Translations under genes and position numbers: made by a program | Shown here: piece by piece, positions 9,995 through 18,180 of the stretch | How the letters are laid out: each line of letters opens with the position of its first letter | Position numbering within the stretch: the stretch's first letter is position 1 | The notes under the pieces: model-generated | The model's input: only the letters and a program-made list of their open reading frames with translations | Told to the model about the DNA's origin: nothing | Databases searched by the model: none | Source: Acetobacteraceae bacterium | GTDB lineage: Bacteria; Pseudomonadota; Alphaproteobacteria; Acetobacterales; Acetobacteraceae | Direction of reading: 5' to 3' | Length of the DNA stretch: 55,798 nt | NCBI GenBank assembly: GCA_031291795.1 | Contig: JARLIJ010000152.1 | Coordinates: forward strand, 1-55,798

Positions 9995-10087
9995 ATGAGC
10001 TGCCGCCGGGCTGTCTGGCGATCCTATGCCCTGCAATCGGCCTGCGTCGCACAGCGCCGGACGGAGTTTGCTGCGCGGGTCTGCTAA
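9995..10087 (+). CDS. Cysteine-containing 30-residue short ORF, possible leader peptide of cysW-cysA
   Basis: An ATG at 9995, with GAGGG about 9 bases upstream, opens a 30-codon frame that ends with TAA at 10085-10087. That is two bases before the GTG of cysW. The peptide begins MSCRRAVWRSYALQSAC and has Cys (TGC) at positions 3, 17 and 30, the last being the final codon before the stop. cysW has no clear ribosome site of its own, so translation of the short ORF may feed cysW. A cysteine-sensing leader is my inference. The frame could also be spurious. Confidence 0.4.
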   Translation: MSCRRAVWRSYALQSACVAQRRTEFAARVC

Positions 10088-10089
10088 CG

Positions 10090-10953
10090 GTGGCTCTCTC
10101 GCCTGTCAGGCGACCGCCGCACCGGCGGGCTGCCACGCTGACCACGCTGCGCCACGCTATTCTGGTCGCGCTGACGCTCGCGGTCATGACGCTTTTGCTG
10201 GTTCTGCCGCTCGCCGTGATCTTCACCCAGGCGCTGTCCAAGGGATGGGGTGCCGTGCAGGACGCGCTCGCGGAACCCGACGCCGGTTCGGCCATTGGCC
10301 TGACGCTGATGGTTGCCGCTGTCACCGTGCCGCTGAACGCGGTCTGTGGTACTGCCGCCGCCTGGTGCATCGGGCGCTTCCGCTTCCCCGGCCGAACTTT
10401 GCTGACGACACTGATCGAACTGCCGTTCTCGGTCTCGCCGGTGATCTCCGGTCTTGTCTGGGTGCTGCTGTTCGGTGCCAATGGCTGGTTCGGTCCATGG
10501 CTCGACCGGCATGGCGTGCGGGTGGTGTTCGCCTTCCCCGGCCTCGTGCTGGCAACAGTTTTCGTGACGTTCCCCTTCGTCGCGCGCTCGCTGATCCCGC
10601 TGATGCAGGAACAGGGTGCGAGCGAGGAGGAGGCCGCCATCACCCTCGGCGCCGGCGGCTGGCAGACCTTCCGGCGGGTGACGCTGCCGAATATCCGCTG
10701 GGCGCTGCTGTATGGCGTGCTGCTGTGCAACGCCCGCGCGATGGGGGAATTCGGCGCTGTCTCCGTCGTGTCCGGCCATATCCGCGGCCAGACCCTGACG
10801 ATGCCGCTGTATGTCGAGGCACTGTTCAACGATTACGAATGGGTGGGCGCGTTCACGGTCGCTGCGCTGCTTTCGATGCTGGCACTGGTGACCCTGGCGC
10901 TTCGGCTGCTGCTGGAACGGCGTGTGGGCGCCGGTCGGAGGATGCACGCGTGA
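10090..10953 (+). CDS. cysW: Sulfate ABC transporter permease CysW
   Basis: This is the second permease subunit of the sulfate transporter, 287 residues, with about six membrane segments. The EAA loop is EEEAAITLGAGGWQTFRRV, and the conserved NARAMGEFGAVSVVSGHIRG (parts NARAMGEFGAV and SVVSGHIRG) and NDYEWVGAF near the C-terminus are diagnostic for CysW. The start is GTG at 10090, two bases after the stop of the short upstream ORF, and I see no strong ribosome site before it. The stop overlaps the cysA start (GTGA). Confidence 0.92.
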   Translation: MALSPVRRPPHRRAATLTTLRHAILVALTLAVMTLLLVLPLAVIFTQALSKGWGAVQDALAEPDAGSAIGLTLMVAAVTVPLNAVCGTAAAWCIGRFRFPGRTLLTTLIELPFSVSPVISGLVWVLLFGANGWFGPWLDRHGVRVVFAFPGLVLATVFVTFPFVARSLIPLMQEQGASEEEAAITLGAGGWQTFRRVTLPNIRWALLYGVLLCNARAMGEFGAVSVVSGHIRGQTLTMPLYVEALFNDYEWVGAFTVAALLSMLALVTLALRLLLERRVGAGRRMHA

Positions 10954-11978
10954 ATGTGGACCTGCGCGACCTGCGCAAGCAGTTCGGCCCCACCGCGGCG
11001 CTTGACGGCCTCAACCTTGCCATTGCCCGGGGTGAGTTTATCGCCTTGCTGGGCCCCTCCGGCTCCGGCAAGACCACGTTGCTGCGGGTGCTCGCGGGCC
11101 TGGACTTCGTCGAATCCGGCACAATCGAGATCGACGGCCGTTCCATGCACGACGTACCGGCCCGCAAGCGGCGTATTGGCCTGGTGTTCCAGCATTATGC
11201 GCTGTTCCGCCACATGACTGTCGCGCGCAACGTGGCATTCGGGCTGGAGGTGCGGCCGCGGCACGAACGACCGCCACGGGCCGTGATCCGCGCCCGCGTG
11301 CAGGAGCTGTTGCAGCTGATGGGGATCGGCGATCTGGGGCAGCGTTATCCCGATCAGATATCGGGCGGCCAGCGGCAACGGGTGGCGCTGGCGCGCGCCC
11401 TGGCGATCGAGCCGTCACTGCTGCTGCTGGACGAGCCGTTCGGCGCGCTCGACGCCAAGGTGCGCAAGGCCTTGCGCCTCTGGCTGCGCGATGTGCACGA
11501 CCGGATGGGCCTGACCAGCCTGTTCGTCACCCATGATCAGGCCGAGGCGATGGAGATGGCGGATCGCGTGGCGGTGCTGCGCGCGGGGCGGATCGAGCAG
11601 GTCGATACGCCGGACCGGCTGTACGCCGAACCGGCCAACGCGTTCGTGCACGAGTTCCTGGGCGAGTCGGTCCGGCTTGACTGCACGGTTGAGGCTGGGA
11701 TGGCGCGGTTCCATGGCATGCCTGACATCTGCGTCCCGACCGGCAGCCGAGCGGGGCCGGCGATTGCGCTGCTGCGGCCGCATGAGATCGGGCTGCTGCC
11801 CGGTCCCGGTCCGATGCGGGTCGAGAGCGTGCATGCCAGCGGTCCTATGCGCCGCGTGCGACTGGTATTGGAGGCACGGATCATCGAGGTCCTGCTGCCG
11901 GAGGACCTCGCACTCCCGACCGTCGGGGAGAGCTGTGGGATCGACCTGACTCGCGCGCGGATCTATCCCGCGGATTGA
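10950..11978 (+). CDS. cysA: Sulfate ABC transporter ATP-binding protein CysA
   Basis: This is the ATPase that drives sulfate import. The 342-residue protein has Walker A (GPSGSGKTT), the Q-loop FQHYALFRHMTV, the ABC signature ISGGQRQRVALARAL, Walker B (LLLLDEPFGALD) and the switch His (FVTHDQAEAME). A C-terminal regulatory region typical of CysA follows (LRPHEIGLLP). The GTG at 10950 is chosen because GGAGG lies 8 bases upstream and the start overlaps the cysW stop. The longer upstream open frame is just the antisense-free run-in and is not coding. Confidence 0.95.
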   Translation: MNVDLRDLRKQFGPTAALDGLNLAIARGEFIALLGPSGSGKTTLLRVLAGLDFVESGTIEIDGRSMHDVPARKRRIGLVFQHYALFRHMTVARNVAFGLEVRPRHERPPRAVIRARVQELLQLMGIGDLGQRYPDQISGGQRQRVALARALAIEPSLLLLDEPFGALDAKVRKALRLWLRDVHDRMGLTSLFVTHDQAEAMEMADRVAVLRAGRIEQVDTPDRLYAEPANAFVHEFLGESVRLDCTVEAGMARFHGMPDICVPTGSRAGPAIALLRPHEIGLLPGPGPMRVESVHASGPMRRVRLVLEARIIEVLLPEDLALPTVGESCGIDLTRARIYPAD

Positions 11979-12033
11979 ACGCGCAGGCTTGCGGGGGCGG
12001 CCACGAACGGCCATGCGGCGTGGGCCAGGGCGG

Positions 12034-12504
12034 TCAGAAATCGCGCCCGCGCAGCAGGTGCACCGGGACCGAGATGCCGGCTCCGATCGCGAACACCGTG
12101 AAGACGACACGCAGTCCTGAAATGGTGCTGATCACCAAGGTCTCCGCCGGGTTTACCGGGTTCGCCGTCGTAAGATCGAACATGCCCAGCAGCGCCTGGG
12201 CAAAAAACGCGCCCGGGATCATGGGAATGCAGCCCGCGACCGCAATCGCCGAGGCGGATGTGCCAAGGTGGCGGCGCAGGATACCAACGGTGCAGGTGGT
12301 CACGGCAGCCGCTGCCGCCAGGGACGCGCCCTCCAGGCTCCACCCAAATGCGAGCCCGGTCGTCCTTGTCGCCAGGGCCAGCATGCCGCTTGCCGTGCAC
12401 CAGATCAGGGTGTCGCGGCCGAAGTTGAACAGCACGCCGAACCCGGCAGCGGCGAACCCGCCGAACAAGGCCTGTTGCAGGATGTGCAAGGCGAGGCGTG
12501 TCAT
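12034..12504 (-). CDS. Threonine/serine exporter, C-terminal-type subunit (ThrE_2)
   Basis: The 156-residue integral membrane protein has four to five hydrophobic segments and matches the small second half of ThrE-type amino-acid exporters (GFGVLFN, then GCIPMIPGAFFAQALLGMFD, the conserved core). In the single-chain ThrE of actinobacteria both halves are fused. Here they are two genes, and the ATG overlaps the stop of the first half (ATGA). The transported substrate is inferred from the family only. Confidence 0.82.
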   Translation of the reverse strand: MTRLALHILQQALFGGFAAAGFGVLFNFGRDTLIWCTASGMLALATRTTGLAFGWSLEGASLAAAAAVTTCTVGILRRHLGTSASAIAVAGCIPMIPGAFFAQALLGMFDLTTANPVNPAETLVISTISGLRVVFTVFAIGAGISVPVHLLRGRDF

Positions 12505-13319
12505 TGATGGAGACCCAGGACTGCCTGTGCGGCGCAAATTCCGGTTGTTGCAAACACCATCGTCATCAGGACGGAGATCGCCCGGGCGCTGCCCAGCGTC
12601 GGCAAGCCGTCCAGGATATCGGCCTGGGCATTGGTGGCGGGAATCCCCGGCACGAGAAGCAGGGTTGACGCGATCATGGCAAGATTGATGGTGTCGCTGC
12701 CGGCGAGGCGTGCGGCGATGCCGCCGAGCGAGGCCGCGGCGAAAGCGGTGGCCACGGTTGCAACATAGGGATTGATGCCGTTCTTCAGCATGGCATGGCG
12801 GATAAGCTGCCCGACGCAGCCGGCCAGGCACACCGGCACAAAGGCGAGTCGATCAATCCCGAGGAGGCCGCCGAACGCGGCGCAGGCCACCCCCACTGCG
12901 GCGACCACGAACCAAACGGGATACCGGGGAGAGTCCGTCACGACGGCATCGAGGCGAGCGGTGATCTCGGCCGGTGCCATGCCCGTTTCCGATGCGGAGA
13001 CGACCAGGCCGCGCACCCGCTGGTTCAGGCGGTAATCCATGCCGTGGCGTTGCACCGTGACCATTCGGGTGATCGTGTTCACACCACTGACGAGCGTGAC
13101 GCTGATCGACGCGTAACCGACTCGGACACCGAGCATTTTTGCTCCCAGGCCGGTGGCGAGCAAGCGGCAGCATTCGTGGACGGTGCCAGCACGGCTGCCC
13201 GTTTCCATCAGGACTCGCGCACATCCCAGGCTGGCGATGGCAATCTGCTCAAGGTCCCGATGCCGGTGACGTTGCGGCTCCCGGTCGTCTGGCAGCGAGG
13301 AACGCGGCATGGTGGTCAT
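12501..13319 (-). CDS. Threonine/serine exporter, N-terminal-type subunit (ThrE, DUF1212)
   Basis: The 272-residue protein has a soluble N-terminal region with GARVLMETGSRAGTVHECCR-like features (GCARVLMETGSRAGTV), then GVNTITRMV and five or so membrane segments. The last part carries LLLVPGIPATNAQADILDG, a ThrE hallmark (PG.P..N...D). The ATG at 13319 was chosen after removing an unlikely 100-residue extension. It overlaps the second subunit gene by four bases, so they form a two-gene exporter operon. Confidence 0.82.
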   Translation of the reverse strand: MTTMPRSSLPDDREPQRHRHRDLEQIAIASLGCARVLMETGSRAGTVHECCRLLATGLGAKMLGVRVGYASISVTLVSGVNTITRMVTVQRHGMDYRLNQRVRGLVVSASETGMAPAEITARLDAVVTDSPRYPVWFVVAAVGVACAAFGGLLGIDRLAFVPVCLAGCVGQLIRHAMLKNGINPYVATVATAFAAASLGGIAARLAGSDTINLAMIASTLLLVPGIPATNAQADILDGLPTLGSARAISVLMTMVFATTGICAAQAVLGLHQ

Positions 13320-13475
13320 CGATCGATCCGTCTCCTGGCGGTGGTTACCTGGAACAGTGCCATCATGGGCGATCCTGCCACGCCGGGCCGCCGGAGGTAA
13401 CCGGACGCAGCGGGGGGCAGCTTTGTCGGTTGGCGCTCCGGTGCCTAAGCTGCGGCAACGCGACGGGAGGCATTC

Positions 13476-14489
13476 ATGAAATTCGGCCTGATCATCCGGG
13501 GCCAGTATCCGCAGGGCGACGACATGCGAATCCGCCTGCGGGAAGACCTGGACGCCGCCACGCGCGCCCAGGCGCTTGGCTACGACTGCATCGCCAAGGG
13601 ATCGCACTACAGTTCCCATCCGTTCCAGTACATTCAGCAGATCCCCTATCTCTGCCAGGTCGCCCTGGTCGCGCCGAAGCTGCGGCTGATCCCGGGTGTG
13701 GTGCTGCTACCCTTGCACTCGCCCCTGCACGTGGCTGAGGAATTGGCTTCGTTGGACGTCATGTGCGACGGGAAACTGATCTTCGGTGCTGGCATCGGCT
13801 ACCGGGAGGTCGAGTTCCGGGCGTTTGGCAGCACGCAGAAAGACTCCGGCCGTCGATTCGAGGAGTGCCTGACCGCGGTGAAGCGCCTGTGGTCGGAAGA
13901 TTTCGTTACCATGGAGGCGAGCTACTTCCGCCTGGACAACGCCAATTGCACGGTGATGCCGGTGCAGAAGCCGATGCCGCCGGTATGGATCGGCGCCAAC
14001 GCCAATGTCGGCATTCGCCGCGCCGCGCGGATGGCTGACGCATGGTTCATCAATCCGCACAACAAGATCGACACCATTGCGGAGCAGATGGAGGTCTACA
14101 AGCGGGCGCTGGACGCGGCAGGCAAGCCATTTCCGGAGGAGCTTCCGATGGCGCGGGAAGTGTTCGTGGCGCCGTCGCGCGCCGAAGCGATCCGACTGGC
14201 GCGCCCGTCGCTTGAGGCGAAATACAAGGCGTATCGCGACTGGGGCCAGGACAAGGTGATGCCGGCCGGCGATCGTTTCGACCTGGACTTCGAGGAATTG
14301 ATGCAGGATCGCTTCCTGTTTGGCTCGCCGGCCGAGGTGGTGGAGCAGATCCTGGTCCTGCAGCGCCGTTTCGGAATCAACACGCTGATCCTGGGCATCC
14401 ACTGGGTCGGCATGCCGGCAAGCCTGGCAATGGAGCAGATGCAACTATTGGCTGAAGACGTATTCCCTGCAGTCAACGGCGCCGCTTAA
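13476..14489 (+). CDS. LLM class flavin-dependent oxidoreductase
   Basis: The 337-residue protein has the luciferase-like monooxygenase TIM-barrel pattern: MKFGLIIRGQYPQGD start, LRLIPGVVLLPLHSPLHVAEE, LASLDVMCDGKLIFGAGIGY, RRFEECLTAVKRLW, and KPMPPVWIGANANVGIRRAA (parts as listed). Such enzymes use FMN or F420 to oxidise small molecules. The substrate here is unknown. It lies 32 bp upstream of a second, diverged member of the same superfamily on the same strand, and the two are likely one operon. Confidence 0.85.
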   Translation: MKFGLIIRGQYPQGDDMRIRLREDLDAATRAQALGYDCIAKGSHYSSHPFQYIQQIPYLCQVALVAPKLRLIPGVVLLPLHSPLHVAEELASLDVMCDGKLIFGAGIGYREVEFRAFGSTQKDSGRRFEECLTAVKRLWSEDFVTMEASYFRLDNANCTVMPVQKPMPPVWIGANANVGIRRAARMADAWFINPHNKIDTIAEQMEVYKRALDAAGKPFPEELPMAREVFVAPSRAEAIRLARPSLEAKYKAYRDWGQDKVMPAGDRFDLDFEELMQDRFLFGSPAEVVEQILVLQRRFGINTLILGIHWVGMPASLAMEQMQLLAEDVFPAVNGAA

Positions 14490-14521
14490 GCGGCTCGACC
14501 AGCCCTGAAGGAAATCCGACG

Positions 14522-15376
14522 ATGAAGATCGGTGCCGTGATGTTCTTCACCGCCTATTCCATGTCCCCCGCCGCGCTCGGACGGGCGCTCGAGGAACGCG
14601 GGTTCGAATCATTGTGGGTGCCGGAGCACTCTCACATCCCGCTCAGCCGGAAGACGCCCTACCGCATGGGTGGCGCGTTGATCCGGCCATATTACGACAT
14701 CATGGACCCGTTCCTGGTGCTCAATACCGCGGCGGCAGTCACGACGAAGCTTAAGGTCGGGACAGGGGTGTGTCTGATCAACCAGCGCGACCCGATCCAG
14801 ACGGCGAAGCTGGTGTCCTCGATCGACCAGTTGTCCAATGGGCGATTCCTCTTCGGCGTCGGCAACGGCTGGAACCAGGACGAGATGGAAAACCACGGCA
14901 CCGTCTTTGCCACCCGCCACAAGCTGTCGCGGGAACGTATCGAGGCGATGCAGGCAATCTGGACCCACGATGAGGCCGAATACCATGGCGAATTCGTCAA
15001 CTTCGATCCGATGAACCAATGGCCGAAACCGGTGCAGCAACCCTGGCCGCCGGTGATCGTTGGCGGTGCGTTTCCCTACGCCGCGCGCCGCGCCATCCGC
15101 TACGGCAATGGCTGGATCCCGCGCGCCGACCGGTTGGAGCAGGACGGCGTCGGCGTGCTGATTGACAAGTTTCGTGCCATGGCGGTCGAGGCGGGGCGCG
15201 ATCCCGCCTCTCTACCGATCACGATCTTCCGGGTGCCAGACGACCTTGCCCAGCTGCGATTCTGCAAGGAAGTCGGTGTCGATCGTGTGGTGTTCAGCCT
15301 GCCGGCGGAACGAGAGGACACGATCCTGCCGATCCTCGACCGGTGGGCCGCGGTGCAGGCGGAGCTGGCGCGATGA
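14522..15376 (+). CDS. LLM class oxidoreductase (F420-dependent-type, TIGR03619-like)
   Basis: The 284-residue luciferase-superfamily protein begins MKIGAVMFFTAYSMSPAALG and carries FESLWVPEHSHIP, the pattern of the smaller F420-type group. It also has GTGVCLINQRDPIQTAKLVS, LSNGRFLFGVGNGWN and PWPPVIVGGAFPYAARRAIR. Assignment to F420 rather than FMN follows family annotation only. No F420 biosynthesis gene is in the window. It is the second gene of a probable two-gene operon. Confidence 0.82.
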   Translation: MKIGAVMFFTAYSMSPAALGRALEERGFESLWVPEHSHIPLSRKTPYRMGGALIRPYYDIMDPFLVLNTAAAVTTKLKVGTGVCLINQRDPIQTAKLVSSIDQLSNGRFLFGVGNGWNQDEMENHGTVFATRHKLSRERIEAMQAIWTHDEAEYHGEFVNFDPMNQWPKPVQQPWPPVIVGGAFPYAARRAIRYGNGWIPRADRLEQDGVGVLIDKFRAMAVEAGRDPASLPITIFRVPDDLAQLRFCKEVGVDRVVFSLPAEREDTILPILDRWAAVQAELAR

Positions 15377-15531
15377 GCACCGGTCCGCATCCCGGCTAAC
15401 GCCTGCAGCCCGGCGAGCGGATCGTCCACGGCGCGCCGGGAACCGGTCTGATGCTGGACCTTGCGACGCGAGCGGCGATTTTCGATCGCCTGGCACGCGT
15501 CGCTCGGTTCGGGTTCAGCAGAGGTGAAGCC

Positions 15532-15568
15532 GATCGCCCGTGCTCAGATCGCCCCTGCTCAGATCGCC
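15532..15568. repeat. 15-bp tandem repeat, 2.5 copies, over the SDR stop codon
   Basis: GATCGCCCGTGCTCA (15532-15546) is followed directly by GATCGCCCCTGCTCA (15547-15561) and a partial GATCGCC (15562-15568). The minus-strand SDR stop codon (TGA at 15559-15561) lies inside the second unit. Each unit read on the minus strand contains GCGATC, so the repeat seems to have grown from the gene end. Confidence 0.8.
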
Positions 15569-16326
15569 ATGTAGCCGCCGTCGACGTTGTAACAGGCGCC
15601 GCTGATGTAGCTGCTGCGGTCGCAGCTCAGGAACAGCACCATCTCAGCGATCTCCTCCGGTCTGCCCATGCGGCCGAATGGGACCTTCTGCATCAGTTCG
15701 GTGCCCCGGCGGCGCATCGTGTCCTCGGTCATCTTTGTTTCGATGTAGCCGGGGCACACCGCGTTCACCCGAATGTTGTCCTGCGCATATTCCAGGGCGG
15801 CGGTCTTGGTGAACCCCAATACCCCGTGCTTGGCGGCGACGTAGGCCGAGGACGTGGGGAGCCCGATCAAGCCGGCGATCGAGCCGGTGTTGACGATCAC
15901 CCCGCCGGCCTGGGCAAGCATCTGCACCAGCTCATGCTTCATGCAGAGCCACACCCCTTTCAGGTTTACCGCCAGCATGCGGTCGACCGAGGCGTCGGGC
16001 CATTCATGCGTGCGCTTGCCACCGGCATCGACCTGATACCCGGCGATACCTGCGTTGTTGAAGGCGCAATCGAGCCGCCCGTAGGCCGCGACGACGGCCT
16101 TCACCATGGCCTGCACCGCGTCCGGGTCGGTGACGTCGCCGGACAGCGACATCGCCTGTCCTCCGGCGTCATTCACCAGCGCCACGGTCTGCTGCGCCGC
16201 CGCCTGCGCGGCGTCCGCCACGGCCACCCGCGCTCCCTCCCGCGCGAATGCCAGGGCGGTGGCACGGCCGATGCCGCCCCCGCCGCCGGTGATCAACGCC
16301 GATTTACCTTCGAGCAATCCTGCCAT
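15559..16326 (-). CDS. SDR family NAD(P)-dependent oxidoreductase
   Basis: The 255-residue classical short-chain dehydrogenase has the nucleotide-binding motif TGGGGGIGRATA, NNAG (FNNAGIAGY), the catalytic Ser in NTGSIAG, and the catalytic YVAAK with HGVLGFTK following. CPGYIETKM and the C-terminal SYISGACYNVDGGYMA are typical of this group. The ATG at 16326 has GGAGG five bases upstream, so the longer frame from 16356 is not used. The gene is divergent from a TetR regulator 74 bp away, which probably controls it. Substrate unknown. Confidence 0.9.
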   Translation of the reverse strand: MAGLLEGKSALITGGGGGIGRATALAFAREGARVAVADAAQAAAQQTVALVNDAGGQAMSLSGDVTDPDAVQAMVKAVVAAYGRLDCAFNNAGIAGYQVDAGGKRTHEWPDASVDRMLAVNLKGVWLCMKHELVQMLAQAGGVIVNTGSIAGLIGLPTSSAYVAAKHGVLGFTKTAALEYAQDNIRVNAVCPGYIETKMTEDTMRRRGTELMQKVPFGRMGRPEEIAEMVLFLSCDRSSYISGACYNVDGGYMAI

Positions 16327-16356
16327 GGTTTCCTCCGATTCTTGATCGAAGATCAT

Positions 16357-16394
16357 GCTACCCGGCAGTAGTCTTTCAATCCAGTTTGGGTAGC
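16357..16394. promoter_or_regulatory. Possible TetR operator region
   Basis: The 74-bp gap between the divergent SDR and TetR genes holds GCTACCC (16357-16363) and its exact inverse GGGTAGC (16388-16394), 24 bases apart, plus the palindrome TAGCGCTA next to the regulator start. TetR proteins commonly bind dyads between divergent genes. The wide spacing makes this only a candidate. Confidence 0.3.
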
Positions 16395-16400
16395 GCTAGC

Positions 16401-17042
16401 ATGGGTCACCGGAACAGTGGATTGGCGGATCGGATGCGCGAGGAAATTTTGGCCTACAAGCGGGAGCGTATCCTGGAGGAGGCCGTCAAGCTCTTCTACG
16501 AGCGCGGCTTCAACGGGACCACCCTGGACGACATCGCGGCCGAGTTGGGCGTGACCAAGCCGTTCATCTACACCCATTTCCGCAGCAAGGTGGAACTGCT
16601 GGCCGCGCTATGCCGTCCGACCATCGAGTTGTCGCTCGCGGCCGTGCGGAGTGCGGCCGAGGGTGCCGGCACCCCCACGGAACGGCTGCACCGCGGGATC
16701 ATTGATTTCACCCATGTCATCCTGTCGAAGCAGGCGAACATCGCGATCTTCTTCCGGGAGGAGAAGAACCTCACGAAGGAGGCGTTGGACGACATCAACG
16801 CGCTTCGCAAGCAGTTCGACCGCCTGCTGTCGCAACTGCTGAGGGAGGGGGTGGCCGCGGGAGAGTTCCATCTTGCAGACATAGACCTTACGTCGCTGGC
16901 GATTGGCGGCATGATCAGCTGGGCCTACGCATGGCACCGTCCGGGCGGGCGTCTGGCGCTGGCGGATCTGTGCGAACGGATGGCTGACCTCACCCTGCAG
17001 ATGGTCGGCGCGCGCAAGATCACCGACGTGACGCCAGTGTGA
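16401..17042 (+). CDS. TetR/AcrR family transcriptional regulator
   Basis: The 213-residue protein has an N-terminal TetR helix-turn-helix at about residues 20-65: ILEEAVKLFYERGFNGTTLD, then DIAAELGVTKPFIYTHFRSK. A variable ligand-binding helical domain follows (HVILSKQANIAIFFREEKNL). The ATG at 16401 is preferred over an upstream TTG at 16386. Its divergent position suggests control of the SDR gene and perhaps itself. The inducer is unknown. Confidence 0.88.
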   Translation: MGHRNSGLADRMREEILAYKRERILEEAVKLFYERGFNGTTLDDIAAELGVTKPFIYTHFRSKVELLAALCRPTIELSLAAVRSAAEGAGTPTERLHRGIIDFTHVILSKQANIAIFFREEKNLTKEALDDINALRKQFDRLLSQLLREGVAAGEFHLADIDLTSLAIGGMISWAYAWHRPGGRLALADLCERMADLTLQMVGARKITDVTPV

Positions 17043-17173
17043 GGCCGGATCCGGGCGAACTCCGCGCCGTTTGGCGGGCGCAGCGACCCCACCCGGTCTG
17101 AACGAAGACGCAGGCCTTCGACGGGACAGAGTCCCTGACGTATCCTCGTGCGTGACATCACGAGGAGAGGCCC

Positions 17174-18154
17174 ATGGACACGGTGGTGGTGACGTTCGAG
17201 CTGGCGCCGAGGGACCGGGCAATCGTGGCGGACGCCCTGGGGGATGCCGCGCAAGCGGTCTACCTGACGGATCTCGACGAGCCTGGGCGTGCGGCGGCAC
17301 TGGGGTCTGCGACAGCGCTGCTGGCCCGCAACACCGGCAAGGAACTGCAGGGGCACGAGCAAGGGCTGATCGAACACGTCCGCCTGATCCAGTTCATGAG
17401 CGCGGGGATCGACTTCGTCCCGCTGAAGCAACTGCCACCTGGCGTCCCGGTCGCCGCCAATGGCGGGGCCTATGCCGAACCGATGGCCGAACATGGTCTC
17501 GCGATGATCCTGGCCGCGGCCAAGCGGCTGTTCGTGGAGCAAACAGAGCTGGCGGCCGGGCGGTTCAACCAGCACACGCGGAACCGCTCCCTGGCGGGTG
17601 GGGTCTGCGGGATCCTCGGCTTTGGCGGTATCGGGATCGCCACCGCGCGGCTGATGCGGGCCCTTGGCATGAGGATCCATGCGATCAACCGCCGCGGCGC
17701 CAGCGAGGTTGCCACCGACTGGATTGCCAAGCCGGACCGGCTGGACGACCTGCTGGCCGCGTCCGACGTGCTCGTGCTCTGCGCGCCGCTTACGCGAACG
17801 ACGCACGGTCAGATCGGTGCGCCACAATTGGCGCGCATGAAGGACGACGCGATCCTGGTGAATCTGGCCCGAGGCGAGATCATCGATGAGGCAGCGTTGT
17901 TCGCGCATTTGCAGGCGCACCCGAAATTCTTCGCGTGCATCGATGCCTGGTGGGTGGAGCCGATACGGCACGGCACGTTCCGTATGGACCATCCGTTCCT
18001 GACGTTACCGAATGTGATTGGTTCCCCGCACAATTCGGCATCCGTACGGGGCGCCGGCGAGGTAGGGCTGCGGCGTGCCATCGCGAATATCCGGCGTGCC
18101 CTGGCCGGGGAAGCGCCATACTACATGGTCGGCCACGACGAGCGCCTGGTGTGA
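17174..18154 (+). CDS. D-2-hydroxyacid dehydrogenase family protein
   Basis: The 326-residue protein has the NAD-binding Rossmann motif GILGFGGIGIATARLMRALG, the conserved DVLVLCAPLTRTTHGQIG, and LVNLARGEIIDEAAL with the substrate-binding Arg. The late region is DAWWVEPI and then GSPHNSA, where the catalytic His of the family sits. It should reduce a 2-keto acid to a D-2-hydroxyacid or act in reverse. The substrate is unclear. GAGGAGAGG precedes the ATG by a short spacer. It is convergent with the anti-sigma factor gene. Confidence 0.85.
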   Translation: MDTVVVTFELAPRDRAIVADALGDAAQAVYLTDLDEPGRAAALGSATALLARNTGKELQGHEQGLIEHVRLIQFMSAGIDFVPLKQLPPGVPVAANGGAYAEPMAEHGLAMILAAAKRLFVEQTELAAGRFNQHTRNRSLAGGVCGILGFGGIGIATARLMRALGMRIHAINRRGASEVATDWIAKPDRLDDLLAASDVLVLCAPLTRTTHGQIGAPQLARMKDDAILVNLARGEIIDEAALFAHLQAHPKFFACIDAWWVEPIRHGTFRMDHPFLTLPNVIGSPHNSASVRGAGEVGLRRAIANIRRALAGEAPYYMVGHDERLV

Positions 18155-18180
18155 GGGCGCCGCGCGAACGGAGGAGAGGA

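Noticed and set aside
10026-10949. A long plus-strand frame in line with cysA that extends it by over 300 codons
   Set aside because: It is antiphase to cysW, which is clearly coding. The cysA start at 10950 has its own ribosome site and overlap.
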